Assembly (NCBI GenBank): GCA_002842495.1
Contig: PHDB01000040.1
Span: forward strand, 1-34,340
DNA length: 34,340 nucleotides
Direction: 5' to 3'
Origin: Bacteroidetes bacterium HGW-Bacteroidetes-6
Lineage (GTDB): Bacteria; Bacteroidota; Bacteroidia; Bacteroidales; DTU049
Part shown: positions 18,107-26,366 of the stretch, one piece after another
Position numbering within the stretch: position 1 is the stretch's first letter
Layout: each line of letters opens with the position of its first letter
Notes under the pieces: model-generated
Database searches by the model: none
The model's input: only the letters and a program-made list of their open reading frames with translations
What the model was told of the DNA's origin: nothing
Translations under genes and position numbers: made by a program

Positions 18107-19209
18107 TGTAATTTTTTGAATCTACAGGTAATGGGAAAATGATCGCTGTATTGCTTTTTGAGAATGTTAAAGCCTGCAGCGTCGTACAGCGTCGGGTAGA
18201 AAATATAGTCTATTCTTACAGAAGGGAAAGGACCATTGTAGGTTTTTCCCATCCCCCAGGGACCCGAATCGAGAAAAGCATCTCTCAAATTGTAACGAAG
18301 TTTTCTATAGGTGTACGACACAGGTGTATCGTTGAAATCGCCTATCAAAAACTTTGGATACGGGCATTGGGCAATATGATCAACAAGAGCTTCAATCTGC
18401 ATACTTCGGTTTACAAATGCACGTTTAAGTTTTCGTACTGTCGATTTCGATTTATATTCAATTTCATCCTGATTGTTCTTTTCAGCAAACAAACTCTCTT
18501 CGGTGCTGGTGAAACCAATGGATTGCAAATGAATGTTGTAAATACGCACCGTATCGGTTTTTATAATAACGTCGCACCAAATTGCGCATATCTTTTTCCC
18601 CGATTTTACAGGATTCTTCACTTCACCTTGATTAATTACAGGGAAACGACTGAAAGTAATTATTCCAAAGTAGCCGTCTTTTCCCACTGTTGAGTATGGT
18701 TGAACGTAGTAGTTGCTGAAAAGGCCAGCTTGCATAAAATCCTGAATGGTTTTGTTACTCACCTTATCCTGATTATAAAATTCCTGAAAACAAGCGATGT
18801 CAGGTTTTTCCTTTTCGATGAGTTGCAAAACCGAGTCGCTGGTCAATTTGCCATTGCTGTTGTAAACACCAAACAAATGAACATTCTGAGAAAGAATTTT
18901 AAGATCCTTCTCTTGTTCCGAAAAATGATTGCGCGTACCCGAAAAATGAAATGTATGACGACAAGGACCAATGCCAAGAAGAAAGACGAGAATAGGAACA
19001 ATCGATTTTTTAGTATTGAAAAACATGATAATGAACGCTCCCACAATGGTTATTGCAGCAATATAGGGGTAGGTAAGACCAAAAAAAGCCGGAATCCAGA
19101 GGTTTCCCGGATTAATCATTGGTGCCACAATAGCGATACTGAGCATCAGAGAAAAGAACAGGACGACAATCCATGTTATTCGTTCGGCGAGACTTTTTTT
19201 GCGACTCAT
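18103..19209 (-). CDS. Membrane-anchored endonuclease/exonuclease/phosphatase-family protein
   Basis: This 368-aa protein begins with three hydrophobic segments (about 11-31, 36-63 and 68-81) and then an EEP domain (about 105-366). Motifs include LSQNVHLFG, the glutamate in CFQEFYN, IYNIHLQS, IGDFNDTPVSYTY and the terminal SDHFPITCRF, which give the Asn, Glu, Asp and His residues of the DNase I-like active site. Substrates in this family range from DNA to phospholipid or phosphoinositide headgroups; none can be chosen here. The catalytic domain follows the third membrane segment, so it may face the periplasm. The gene overlaps uvrB by 4 nt and a -7 box lies about 20 nt upstream. Confidence 0.88.
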   Translation of the reverse strand: MSRKKSLAERITWIVVLFFSLMLSIAIVAPMINPGNLWIPAFFGLTYPYIAAITIVGAFIIMFFNTKKSIVPILVFLLGIGPCRHTFHFSGTRNHFSEQEKDLKILSQNVHLFGVYNSNGKLTSDSVLQLIEKEKPDIACFQEFYNQDKVSNKTIQDFMQAGLFSNYYVQPYSTVGKDGYFGIITFSRFPVINQGEVKNPVKSGKKICAIWCDVIIKTDTVRIYNIHLQSIGFTSTEESLFAEKNNQDEIEYKSKSTVRKLKRAFVNRSMQIEALVDHIAQCPYPKFLIGDFNDTPVSYTYRKLRYNLRDAFLDSGPWGMGKTYNGPFPSVRIDYIFYPTLYDAAGFNILKKQYSDHFPITCRFKKLQ

Positions 19210-19228
19210 AGCAGTAAAGCTGAATTTA

Positions 19229-19236
19229 CAAAGATA
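19229..19236 (-). promoter_or_regulatory. -7 box for the EEP-uvrB-xerD unit
   Basis: On the minus strand this reads TATCTTTG, an exact TAnnTTTG match, 19 nt before the ATG at 19209. No TTTG lies at the right -33 spacing. Confidence 0.55.
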
Positions 19237-19302
19237 ATCATTTTAGAGTCGATTTGTTTGTGTCGAAGCTCTTTTTAATTATAGTTATGTAACGTTGGGA
19301 AA

Positions 19303-19989
19303 TCAGAAATCGTCTTCGTTAAGCAAGTCGGGGCGTCGTTTTTTTGTTCTTTCTATCGATTGTTGCTGGCGCCACTCAAAGATGTTTTTTTCATGCCCCG
19401 ATAAAAGTACCTCGGGAACTTTCCAACCGCGGAATTCTGCCGGTCGCGTATATACAGGAGCTGAAAGCAATCCGTCCTGAAACGAATCGCTGAGTGCCGA
19501 AGTTTCGTCGTTTAGTGTTCCCGGAATAAGACGAATAATTGCATCGGTAACAACACATGCCGCAAGCTCGCCACCACTAAGAACATAATCGCCGATCGAA
19601 ATTTCCTTTGTGATGAAATGTTGCCTTACCCGCTCGTCCAATCCTTTGTAATGACCACAAATAATCATCAGGTTTTCTGACAAACTTAGATGGTTGGCTG
19701 TTTTTTGTTCGAATACTTCACCATCGGGAGTCATAAACACAATTTCGTCGTATTTTCGTTCCGATGTAAGCGACTCTATTGCTGCAACAACGGGTTCGGG
19801 CATCATTACCATTCCTGCACCACCACCAAACTGATAGTCGTCAACACGGTGATGTTTATCGGTCGAAAAATTGCGGATATTATGAATGAATATTTCTGCC
19901 AAACCTTTTTGAAGAGCTCTTTTTACAATGGATTCAGAAAAAGGACCCTGAAACATTTCAGGAAACAATGAAAGAATGTCGATTCGCAT
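19303..19989 (-). CDS. trmD: tRNA (guanine-N1)-methyltransferase TrmD
   Basis: This 228-aa SPOUT-class enzyme methylates G37 of tRNAs next to the anticodon, using SAM. Visible motifs: [13 protein letters not shown] at the start, [28 protein letters not shown] (trefoil-knot SAM-binding region), [12 protein letters not shown] and [12 protein letters not shown]. The length is normal. It normally lies in an operon with rpsP, rimM and rplS, but here it stands alone with its own -7 box (20006-20013) and is divergent from a small PAS protein gene. Confidence 0.98.
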   Translation of the reverse strand: MRIDILSLFPEMFQGPFSESIVKRALQKGLAEIFIHNIRNFSTDKHHRVDDYQFGGGAGMVMMPEPVVAAIESLTSERKYDEIVFMTPDGEVFEQKTANHLSLSENLMIICGHYKGLDERVRQHFITKEISIGDYVLSGGELAACVVTDAIIRLIPGTLNDETSALSDSFQDGLLSAPVYTRPAEFRGWKVPEVLLSGHEKNIFEWRQQQSIERTKKRRPDLLNEDDF

Positions 19990-20005
19990 AGCAGAGAAAT
20001 AATTA

Positions 20006-20013
20006 CAAAGGTA
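20006..20013 (-). promoter_or_regulatory. -7 box for trmD
   Basis: On the minus strand this reads TACCTTTG, an exact TAnnTTTG match, 16 nt before the ATG at 19989. It is 23 nt from the plus-strand -7 box at 20037, so the two polymerase footprints overlap. Confidence 0.55.
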
Positions 20014-20036
20014 ACCATTTGCTGATTTATGATAAG

Positions 20037-20044
20037 TATATTTG
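20037..20044 (+). promoter_or_regulatory. -7 box for the small PAS protein
   Basis: The sequence TATATTTG is an exact TAnnTTTG match, 19 nt before the ATG at 20064. A TTTG at 20018-20021 is closer than usual for a -33 element. Because the box lies inside the longer reading frame that opens at 20019, it supports 20064 as the true start. Confidence 0.6.
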
Positions 20045-20063
20045 CATCATTAAATCCAATACT

Positions 20064-20405
20064 ATGTCGTTACATTGGCCCGACGAAACACCTTTTGCCA
20101 TTACGGTTTCCGATGCGGAAGGAAAAATTTTGTATATGAATGACCGTTCTGCAGTAACTTTCGAAAAGTACGGAGGAAAACAACTGGTAGGTAAATCGTT
20201 GTTCGATTGCCATCCACAAGCTGCATCCGATAAACTGCGCGATATGCTCGAAGGAAAATACGTTCACGCTTATACCATCGAAAAAGAAGGAGTGAAGAAG
20301 TTGATTTACCAAAGCCCCTGGTACGAGGACGGCAAATTTGCCGGATATGTCGAATTCTCGCTCATTTTGCCGTCAGAAATGCCTCATTTTGTCAGAAAAC
20401 CTTAG
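20064..20405 (+). CDS. Stand-alone PAS-domain protein
   Basis: This 113-aa protein (counting from 20064) is a single PAS fold with no output domain: AITVSDAEGKILYMNDRSAVTFEKYGG, then LVGKSLFDCHPQA, then KKLIYQSPWYEDGKFAGYVEFSL. This block order is typical of sensory PAS/PAC domains. The earlier ATG at 20019 would add 15 residues with no family similarity and would put the promoter inside the gene, so 20064 is preferred. It may act as a small ligand or redox sensor by protein-protein contact. It is divergent from trmD and convergent with the PorP/SprF gene (13-nt gap). Confidence 0.85.
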   Translation: MSLHWPDETPFAITVSDAEGKILYMNDRSAVTFEKYGGKQLVGKSLFDCHPQAASDKLRDMLEGKYVHAYTIEKEGVKKLIYQSPWYEDGKFAGYVEFSLILPSEMPHFVRKP

Positions 20406-20418
20406 TTCTCAACAATTT

Positions 20419-21453
20419 CTAATAAAAGCTGCGGTTTTGGTTTGGATTTGCAATGATGTAGCGCAAAGCTATTTCGAAACCACCTTTGCCGTTGGTAGCA
20501 TTGGAAAGTTTCGATACATTAATATCGTAACTCAACCCAATGGCAAAATCGTTCAGCTCAATCATTGCATTGGCAATAACAGCATCCGATGTGCGATAGT
20601 AGCCGCCAAGCGAAAGATAAGCATCGTTGATGAAGCCTGTGTATTTCGATTGCTCTCTTAATGTGTAACGAACCATTAAGCCGGGAAGAATTTCCTTTTG
20701 CGAACCCTGAAATTGCAATAAAATACTCGGAACAAGAGCCGTGTTGGTACCACTGAGACCAATTAATGCTTTTGCATGAGTTGTAATGCGCATATTCAAT
20801 CGTTCATCCGAATTGTTCAGAAATTCAAAATTCGGCTGATTAACATGGCTGACCGAAAATCCGACATTGGTTTTAAAACCATCGTTCGACGACATATTGG
20901 TCGAATTGTGATTAAGCGACCAATTCATCCCAAATCCAAAATCGATGTAACCAAAACTCTGAAAAGTGAACGTTTCGTTGCTGGCAAGTGTAGGATCGTA
21001 ACCCGAAATACCATCGTATTGACTATCCCACTGCATTCCTTCCTGATCGATGGAGCGTTGCCCAAAACCACCATAAATACCGGCAGCAAGCATTTGCTCA
21101 TCGTTAATTTTCAGATGATAGGCAACATTAAGACTTCCGATCATATTGCTGAAATTCAAGTCGCCTGAAACATCATTGAAAGCATTAACTCCAATAGCCA
21201 GAAAACCACTTCTGTTTCCGCTTCCGCTTCCCAGCCGTGTATCGTATGAAAGTGCATAGGTGTTGTATGCATTGCCAATGCTTCTCCATTGATTTTTATA
21301 ATTCAATCCAATGCGATGCTGTCCATCAAAAAAACCGGTGAGAGCAGGATTCATCATCAATGGAGCCTCGTTGTATTGGCTGAAGTGAATATCTTGTGCC
21401 GACAGCGATATCACAGTCAGTAAAATAAATATCCAGCTTATCGTTTTTTTCAT
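20419..21453 (-). CDS. PorP/SprF-family type IX secretion membrane protein
   Basis: This 344-aa outer-membrane beta-barrel has a signal peptide (about 1-19, ending LSAQ). The family hallmark just after cleavage is DIHFSQYNEAPLMMNPALTG, followed by YKNQWRSIGN. The rest alternates as expected of barrel strands and ends in ALRYIIANP. PorP/SprF proteins are T9SS-associated; many are encoded next to a surface protein with a type B C-terminal signal and are thought to help export or anchor that substrate. The gene for such a substrate lies 30 nt upstream on the same strand, and a -7 box in the gap suggests extra transcription of this gene. Confidence 0.95.
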   Translation of the reverse strand: MKKTISWIFILLTVISLSAQDIHFSQYNEAPLMMNPALTGFFDGQHRIGLNYKNQWRSIGNAYNTYALSYDTRLGSGSGNRSGFLAIGVNAFNDVSGDLNFSNMIGSLNVAYHLKINDEQMLAAGIYGGFGQRSIDQEGMQWDSQYDGISGYDPTLASNETFTFQSFGYIDFGFGMNWSLNHNSTNMSSNDGFKTNVGFSVSHVNQPNFEFLNNSDERLNMRITTHAKALIGLSGTNTALVPSILLQFQGSQKEILPGLMVRYTLREQSKYTGFINDAYLSLGGYYRTSDAVIANAMIELNDFAIGLSYDINVSKLSNATNGKGGFEIALRYIIANPNQNRSFY

Positions 21454-21470
21454 ATTCCCAATTGTTTAAA

Positions 21471-21478
21471 CAAAGTTA
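21471..21478 (-). promoter_or_regulatory. -7 box for the PorP/SprF gene
   Basis: On the minus strand this is TAACTTTG, an exact TAnnTTTG match, 17 nt before the ATG at 21453, in the 30-nt gap after the stop of the large surface protein. It may allow the PorP/SprF gene to be expressed separately. Confidence 0.5.
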
Positions 21479-21483
21479 GAAAA

Positions 21484-24400
21484 TTATCTTACAAGAGTAA
21501 TATTTCCGTCAATTACAGACTGTGAACCATCAACAAAAGTTGCATTCAGGTAATAAACATATACACCCGGATTAGCTTTTGCGCCTTTGTAGATGCCGTC
21601 CCAACCATTATCGACCGATGTTGTTTCGAAAATCTTCTCGCCCCAACGGTCGTAAATGATAAACGATAAAGTGTTTACTCCTTCTCCTCTCACAAATAAT
21701 ATGTCGTTTTGTCCATCACCATTTGGAGAGAAAATATTGGGAACCCACACATGCGGAATGAAGCAAAGGTCGCCCGAAGCGTCCACGTTGACCTGGCGTG
21801 TCCAGCCGCAACCATTCAGATCGTTCACAACAACAGACCATGTGCCAGGGGACAACATCCCAATGGAATCGGTGATTTCGTTGTTGCTCCACAAAACAGA
21901 GTAGGGGGTTGTTCCGCCGCTGATTTCAACCCATGCCTGGCCATCGTTTTGCCCCATGCACGATTCGTCGATGGCAAAAATGTTTACGGTAGGTGTGTCG
22001 AAAACGGTCACTTGTGCAGTATCGGTATCTCCGCACGAACCCGCAATGGTGTAAACAACATCAAATGTTCCGGTTCCGGCTGTTCCCGGACTGAAAGTTC
22101 CAGAAGTTGTATTGGTGATTCCGGTTCCGCTCCAGATTCCACCGCCATCAACGGCCGACAGGTTTGTATTCGATTCGTTGCTACAGAATGGACCCGCAGG
22201 AGTGATGGTTGCATTTGCCTGTGGATTGACAGTAACACTTGTGGATGATGTATCGCCACAAGTACCGCTAATTCCGTAAGTAATGGTAAATGTACCCGCT
22301 CCGGCAGTAGCCGGGTCGAAAGTTCCTGAAGTTGTGTTGGTGATTCCGGTTCCACTCCATGTTCCACCAGCATCAGCTGCTGTGAGGTCGGTCGGAGCAT
22401 CCAGAATACAAAACGGACCCGCTGAATTAATGGTTGAATTTGCGCTTTGGGTCACTATAACACTAATGGTGTCGGCATCGCCGCATGTTCCTGTAATATT
22501 GTAAATGATTTCAAATGTTCCTGTTCCGGCTATTGCAGGGTTGAATGTTCCATTGCTGCTATTGGTAATTCCGCTTCCGCTCCAGGTTCCACCCGGGTCT
22601 GTTGCCACAAGATTTGTTGCCGATTCGGCCGAACAAAAAGTGGTGTCGGTGCTGGTAATTGTAGCATCGAATTGTGGTGTAACATCAATAAGTGTGGATG
22701 CGGTGTCGCCACAAGTTCCGGCAATACCGTATGTAATTGTATATGATCCTGGTCCTGCAGTAGTCGGATCGAATGTCCCATTTGCCGTATTGGTAATTCC
22801 GGTACCGCTCCACACACCACCGGCATCGGCTGCAGTCAGGTTGACAGCTGCGTCGAGGTAACAAAATGGTCCGGCCGCAGTGATGCTTGCATTGGCGCTT
22901 TGAGTGATGACCATCGTAACTGTATCGGCATCGCCGCATTGACCTGTGATGGTATAAATAACGTCGAAACTGCCGGCCCCTGCAGCTGCAGGATTAAATG
23001 TTCCCAGAGATGCATTGGTAATTCCGGTTCCGCTCCATGTTCCACCAGGATCATTTGCTGCCAGATTCAATGGTGAATCGGCCGAGCAATATGCAGTTGC
23101 CGATGTTATTGTTGCATCAGCTACAGGTTGAACGGTAACGTTTATGTTGTCGCTTGCCGAGCAAAGGCCTGCATTGGTAACGGTAACAGAATAGTTATTG
23201 CTGGTGCTCACAACAATTGTTTGAGAACTGGCGGTTGTACTCCAGCTAAAGCCTGCGCCGGTATTACCGGCATCGAGAGTAAGTGTTTCGCCTTGACAAA
23301 TGGTGGTATCTGCTCCCAGATTTACCACTGGTGTTGCAACCACAGTTACATTGATGGCATCGGAAGCAGAACATGCACCCGAGGTCACAGTTACACTATA
23401 TGTATCGGTAGAGCTAACACTAATTGATTGCGTTCCGCTTCCCGTACTCCACGAATATCCGGAAAATCCGGCTCCGGGATCTAATATTAATGGTGTTGAA
23501 CTGCAGATAGTCGTATCGTTTCCTAAATCAATGGTTGGGTTTCCTCGTGTTAGTCCGTAAGCAAGCTGGCTGAAATTGTTCCAGCCCGAAGTATTTGCAT
23601 AGCTGAGTGGGGAACCGGTGGTAATTATTGACCCTGCTATATTGTACCACTCCGAAGTTGGTACTGTGCGCCAGTTACCCAATTGCTCCCAGTTTCCATC
23701 GGTTGCCGCATCGAAATAAACACGCAGATCAATAGCATCGCTGCCTGCTGTATGGTTGATCTGATGATAGAAATATGGATTCACTTCGCATATTCCGGCT
23801 TCAATCAATGCCCGGTTATAGCCTTCGGTTGTTGGATCGAGATTGGCCATGCGAACTACATAGGTGTTGGCTGTAGCCGAAGCTGGAGTCATTTCAACCG
23901 GTCTGTATCGCAAAGTTCCCGAGCTGGAACCGACCGGAAATAAATACAAGGAAGCCAAAGCGGTATTTCTTGAAAGAAAACCGCCATTGTTGCTACTCAC
24001 AAATCCACTTGTACGTTGTATTGAATTTGTTGCAGTATTGGTAACAAACATCGTGTAAATGTTTGTAGCCAGTTCCCTGTCGTTCAGATTCAATGTTCCG
24101 GTTACAGTTTGGTTAATTGTTTGGGTTTTAATACCGGTTCCAAGCAATGTCAGATTGTAAAACGAAGTGGAAACAGATCCCGATAAATTCTGATTGACTC
24201 CTTCGAGCGAAACAGTTCCGGTGAAGGCATTAAAGAGATTGTTGTTTATCCAGTTGCCATTCAAATGAATATTGCCATATCCGTTAATGGTGGCATTGTT
24301 GGTTAAATTCCCCGTTATATAAAAGTTTGCGGCTGTACCAGTAGCTACATTGATTGTTCCGGTCTGATTCTGTGCGTCGCCGTTTACCTGCACAATGGCT

Positions 24401-24501
24401 GCAGGATTCATCTGCACTGTTGCTCCGTTGTTGTAGAACAATTGCGCCGATAACCATGCCGGTATTAACCACAAAACCAGTAAAATGATGATTCTATTCA
24501 T
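21484..24501 (-). CDS. Large repeat surface protein with T9SS type B (CHU_C) signal
   Basis: This 1005-aa protein has a signal peptide (about 1-20, ending LSAQ) and an N-terminal region of short beta repeats (about 25-320; GTLNLNDREL, FPVGSSSGTLRYRPV). Two Ig-like repeats of about 70 aa follow (322-460; DLGNDTTIC and NLGADTTIC), then five tandem repeats of about 75 aa (461-836; core GGTWSGTGITN...GTF.P..AG.G). A short SprB-like repeat (GGTTPYSVLWSN, about 855-910) precedes the type B sorting domain: VPNIFSPNGDGQND, IYDRWGEKIFE, GVYVYYL. It should be exported by the T9SS and kept on the cell surface as an adhesin-like or gliding-associated filament. The S74-domain gene lies 10 nt upstream and the PorP/SprF gene 30 nt downstream. 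Confidence 0.95.
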   Translation of the reverse strand: MNRIIILLVLWLIPAWLSAQLFYNNGATVQMNPAAIVQVNGDAQNQTGTINVATGTAANFYITGNLTNNATINGYGNIHLNGNWINNNLFNAFTGTVSLEGVNQNLSGSVSTSFYNLTLLGTGIKTQTINQTVTGTLNLNDRELATNIYTMFVTNTATNSIQRTSGFVSSNNGGFLSRNTALASLYLFPVGSSSGTLRYRPVEMTPASATANTYVVRMANLDPTTEGYNRALIEAGICEVNPYFYHQINHTAGSDAIDLRVYFDAATDGNWEQLGNWRTVPTSEWYNIAGSIITTGSPLSYANTSGWNNFSQLAYGLTRGNPTIDLGNDTTICSSTPLILDPGAGFSGYSWSTGSGTQSISVSSTDTYSVTVTSGACSASDAINVTVVATPVVNLGADTTICQGETLTLDAGNTGAGFSWSTTASSQTIVVSTSNNYSVTVTNAGLCSASDNINVTVQPVADATITSATAYCSADSPLNLAANDPGGTWSGTGITNASLGTFNPAAAGAGSFDVIYTITGQCGDADTVTMVITQSANASITAAGPFCYLDAAVNLTAADAGGVWSGTGITNTANGTFDPTTAGPGSYTITYGIAGTCGDTASTLIDVTPQFDATITSTDTTFCSAESATNLVATDPGGTWSGSGITNSSNGTFNPAIAGTGTFEIIYNITGTCGDADTISVIVTQSANSTINSAGPFCILDAPTDLTAADAGGTWSGTGITNTTSGTFDPATAGAGTFTITYGISGTCGDTSSTSVTVNPQANATITPAGPFCSNESNTNLSAVDGGGIWSGTGITNTTSGTFSPGTAGTGTFDVVYTIAGSCGDTDTAQVTVFDTPTVNIFAIDESCMGQNDGQAWVEISGGTTPYSVLWSNNEITDSIGMLSPGTWSVVVNDLNGCGWTRQVNVDASGDLCFIPHVWVPNIFSPNGDGQNDILFVRGEGVNTLSFIIYDRWGEKIFETTSVDNGWDGIYKGAKANPGVYVYYLNATFVDGSQSVIDGNITLVR
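21994..23121 (-). repeat. Five tandem ~225-bp coding repeats
   Basis: Five consecutive repeats encode residues 461-836 of the large surface protein, about 75 aa each with two cysteines (one near the start, one in GTCGD or similar). They alternate in two subtypes: repeats 1 and 3 share CSA(D/E)S and end in TQS, while repeats 2 and 4 share AGPFC.LDA and end in PQ; repeat 5 is mixed. This A-B-A-B-A order points to duplication of a two-repeat unit. Confidence 0.9.
23122..23538 (-). repeat. Two tandem Ig-like coding repeats
   Basis: Residues 322-460 of the large surface protein contain two copies of a ~70-aa unit that starts with (I/V)(D/N)LG.DTTIC and ends SV TVT..G.CSASD.INVTV. These resemble PKD/Ig-like repeats common in T9SS-exported proteins and are clearly different from the five repeats that follow. 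Confidence 0.8.
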
Positions 24502-24511
24502 TTTTCTGATA

Positions 24512-26236
24512 TTATTGGTTTATTTCCAGTGTGTTGCTGTTTGCGCGGGAGCTCGAGAAATCAGCCGGATTGCCACTGCGTTGCAATATAAGCGGTTCCT
24601 GTTGCAAACTGCTACTGAACGAACGCATTTGCTGTTTTTTTGTATTGTCGATTCGTAATTGCGACATTGTTAGAGGAGACACATTATAGGCAGGTGTTTT
24701 TATCACTTTTTGTCCCATTGCCGTCCAGTTAAATGTCATGGCTCCGTTTTCAGAGACGAGTACAAAACCGGTTTTATCTTGCGATTTGATGTAATATTTC
24801 GATCCGGGCGAAGTTGGAGTTATCATAACAACCGGAATATTTTCCATTTCGGCACTGGCAAACGAAGAAGAATATTCAATTCTGATTTCGGTTTGCGTAA
24901 TACTTCCCGTTCCGAAATCAGAAATAGCAACCTGAGATTTGATTGTTTCGATTTCGTTGTTCAGATATTGAACTCCTGCCAATGTAAGTGTGGAAAGAGC
25001 ATATATATCGATGCCACTGAATGCATTATCCTGGATATAATCGGGAGCTTCATCAAGAATGAGTCCCAGGTGAAAGTTGTAGCGGGTTTTTGATTCGTTA
25101 CCTTCAATATAGGTGTCGTTTTCGTTGTTGAATTTGTATAAACTGGGTTTCATTTTCATGATATCGTCCATGACAAATGCATACAAATTGTTATCAAGTG
25201 GCTGGATATCACGTTTGTATTCACGTTTCGAAACGGCAATTGCATTATAATAATACATGTAGTACCAGGCAACCGAGTTGGTTCCAAGGTAGCCCCATTG
25301 ACCCGCCGACGGAGCCAGTGTCGGTTCAGCAGCAAGATTATTGAAAATAATGCTGTGCTGGGTGTTCGGACTGCAATCGATTTGTGTTGTTCCTCTTACC
25401 AACATACCCGGGTTGGTATAAGATGCTCCACTCGATACAATCTGAGCTCCCGTTGATGAGGCGCTGCCTGTTTCGGCATCAATTCCGGGGTAATATTGCG
25501 AATAAAACCATCCACCATAGGTTTTTGTTCCAAGGCCATTGCCATAAATACCCGCCCCAGCACCTACAGCTGAATTTGATGTGTTTTCACCCCAAACGCC
25601 AACTCCGATTCCCGTTCCATCGAAATAACCACTTACAGCTGTTGGAAATGAAGTCGTGCTTGTATTTGTGCCCAGATGAACTCCCTGCACGGCAGAAAAC
25701 ATATTGTTGCCTGCTGTGTTTTCGCCATAGAAAGCAGCTCCGTATTGTCCTGTATGTGTTGCTCCAACACCTAAAGTCGGAGTTCCCGACGAGCCATTAG
25801 ACGTGGTAACATAAATGCCTTCCGTCGATGTACTGCCAACTCCTACATTGATTTCAACTCCTCCGGCATCAGCTGTAATAACTCTTCCGGTTCCATTTCC
25901 ACCGCAATCGTAAGCTTCGTCCAATGTTACACACGACGCTCCCGACGCTCCAACCTGAACCCACATACTGCCGTTCCAATAATAAAAACCTGCGGTCAGA
26001 GCTCCGCCTGTGTTGTAAACAAGTAAGCCGGTTGCAGGAGCGTTAACTGGCGATGTCCCGTTTGCAGCTGCAACAAGTGTTACCCTTGGCATCAAAAATC
26101 CTTTATCAGTAGCGGTTAAATCAAGAATTGCCGATGCAACAGGACTTGTAGTGCCTATTCCAACATTGTTTTGGGCTTTTGCAGTGAACAATGCAACAAT
26201 ACCAATGAGTAATCCAAAGAGGAGAAAACGTTTCAT
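24512..26236 (-). CDS. Secreted tail-fibre-like protein with internal S74 chaperone domain
   Basis: The reading frame opens at 26332, but the ATG at 26236 is chosen because it begins a clear signal peptide (MKRFLLFGLLIGIVALFTAKAQ) and a promoter-like sequence lies between the two starts. The product is 574 aa. The mature N-terminus NNVGIGTTSP...ILDLTATDKGFLMPRVT is typical of Bacteroidota tail-fibre-like surface proteins. A glycine-rich middle (about 110-320) is followed by an intramolecular-chaperone (peptidase S74-like) domain starting near Ser336 (SKREYKRDIQPL), running to about 445. Unusually, about 125 further residues follow, with a beta-rich stretch (ENIPVVMITPTSPGSKYYIKS) and a Ser/Gln-rich tail. 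I see no T9SS signal. It lies 10 nt upstream of the large repeat protein gene. Confidence 0.85.
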   Translation of the reverse strand: MKRFLLFGLLIGIVALFTAKAQNNVGIGTTSPVASAILDLTATDKGFLMPRVTLVAAANGTSPVNAPATGLLVYNTGGALTAGFYYWNGSMWVQVGASGASCVTLDEAYDCGGNGTGRVITADAGGVEINVGVGSTSTEGIYVTTSNGSSGTPTLGVGATHTGQYGAAFYGENTAGNNMFSAVQGVHLGTNTSTTSFPTAVSGYFDGTGIGVGVWGENTSNSAVGAGAGIYGNGLGTKTYGGWFYSQYYPGIDAETGSASSTGAQIVSSGASYTNPGMLVRGTTQIDCSPNTQHSIIFNNLAAEPTLAPSAGQWGYLGTNSVAWYYMYYYNAIAVSKREYKRDIQPLDNNLYAFVMDDIMKMKPSLYKFNNENDTYIEGNESKTRYNFHLGLILDEAPDYIQDNAFSGIDIYALSTLTLAGVQYLNNEIETIKSQVAISDFGTGSITQTEIRIEYSSSFASAEMENIPVVMITPTSPGSKYYIKSQDKTGFVLVSENGAMTFNWTAMGQKVIKTPAYNVSPLTMSQLRIDNTKKQQMRSFSSSLQQEPLILQRSGNPADFSSSRANSNTLEINQ

Positions 26237-26253
26237 ATTCGTAAATTTTTGTG

Positions 26254-26284
26254 CTAAAATAGTCAATAATAGCGCTCTTGTCAA
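26254..26284 (-). promoter_or_regulatory. Promoter for the surface-protein operon
   Basis: On the minus strand, TTGAC (26284-26280) is followed at about 20 nt from its TTG by TATTTTAG (26261-26254), which matches TAnnTTTG except at one position. It lies 17 nt before the chosen start at 26236 and after the alternative start at 26332, so it supports the shorter protein. Confidence 0.5.
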
Positions 26285-26366
26285 TACACATTGGCTTTTT
26301 TCATAATTTAGCTGCCCGAATACGGTTAACAAATGGTTATCTGGTGTCTTTTTAAGTTGAGGAAAT

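Noticed and set aside
20019..20063. Longer start for the small PAS protein
   Set aside because: The extra 15 residues match no PAS pattern, and the exact -7 box at 20037-20044 would then lie inside the gene.
21994..23121. CRISPR array
   Set aside because: The repeat unit is about 225 bp, in frame and protein-coding, with no short spacers between.
21656..23943. Plus- and minus-strand open frames of 70-180 codons across the repeat gene
   Set aside because: They repeat because the underlying DNA repeats; they lack family similarity and lie wholly inside a well-supported gene.
26237..26332. Longer start for the S74-domain protein
   Set aside because: The extension precedes a clear signal peptide, and a promoter-like sequence lies within it.
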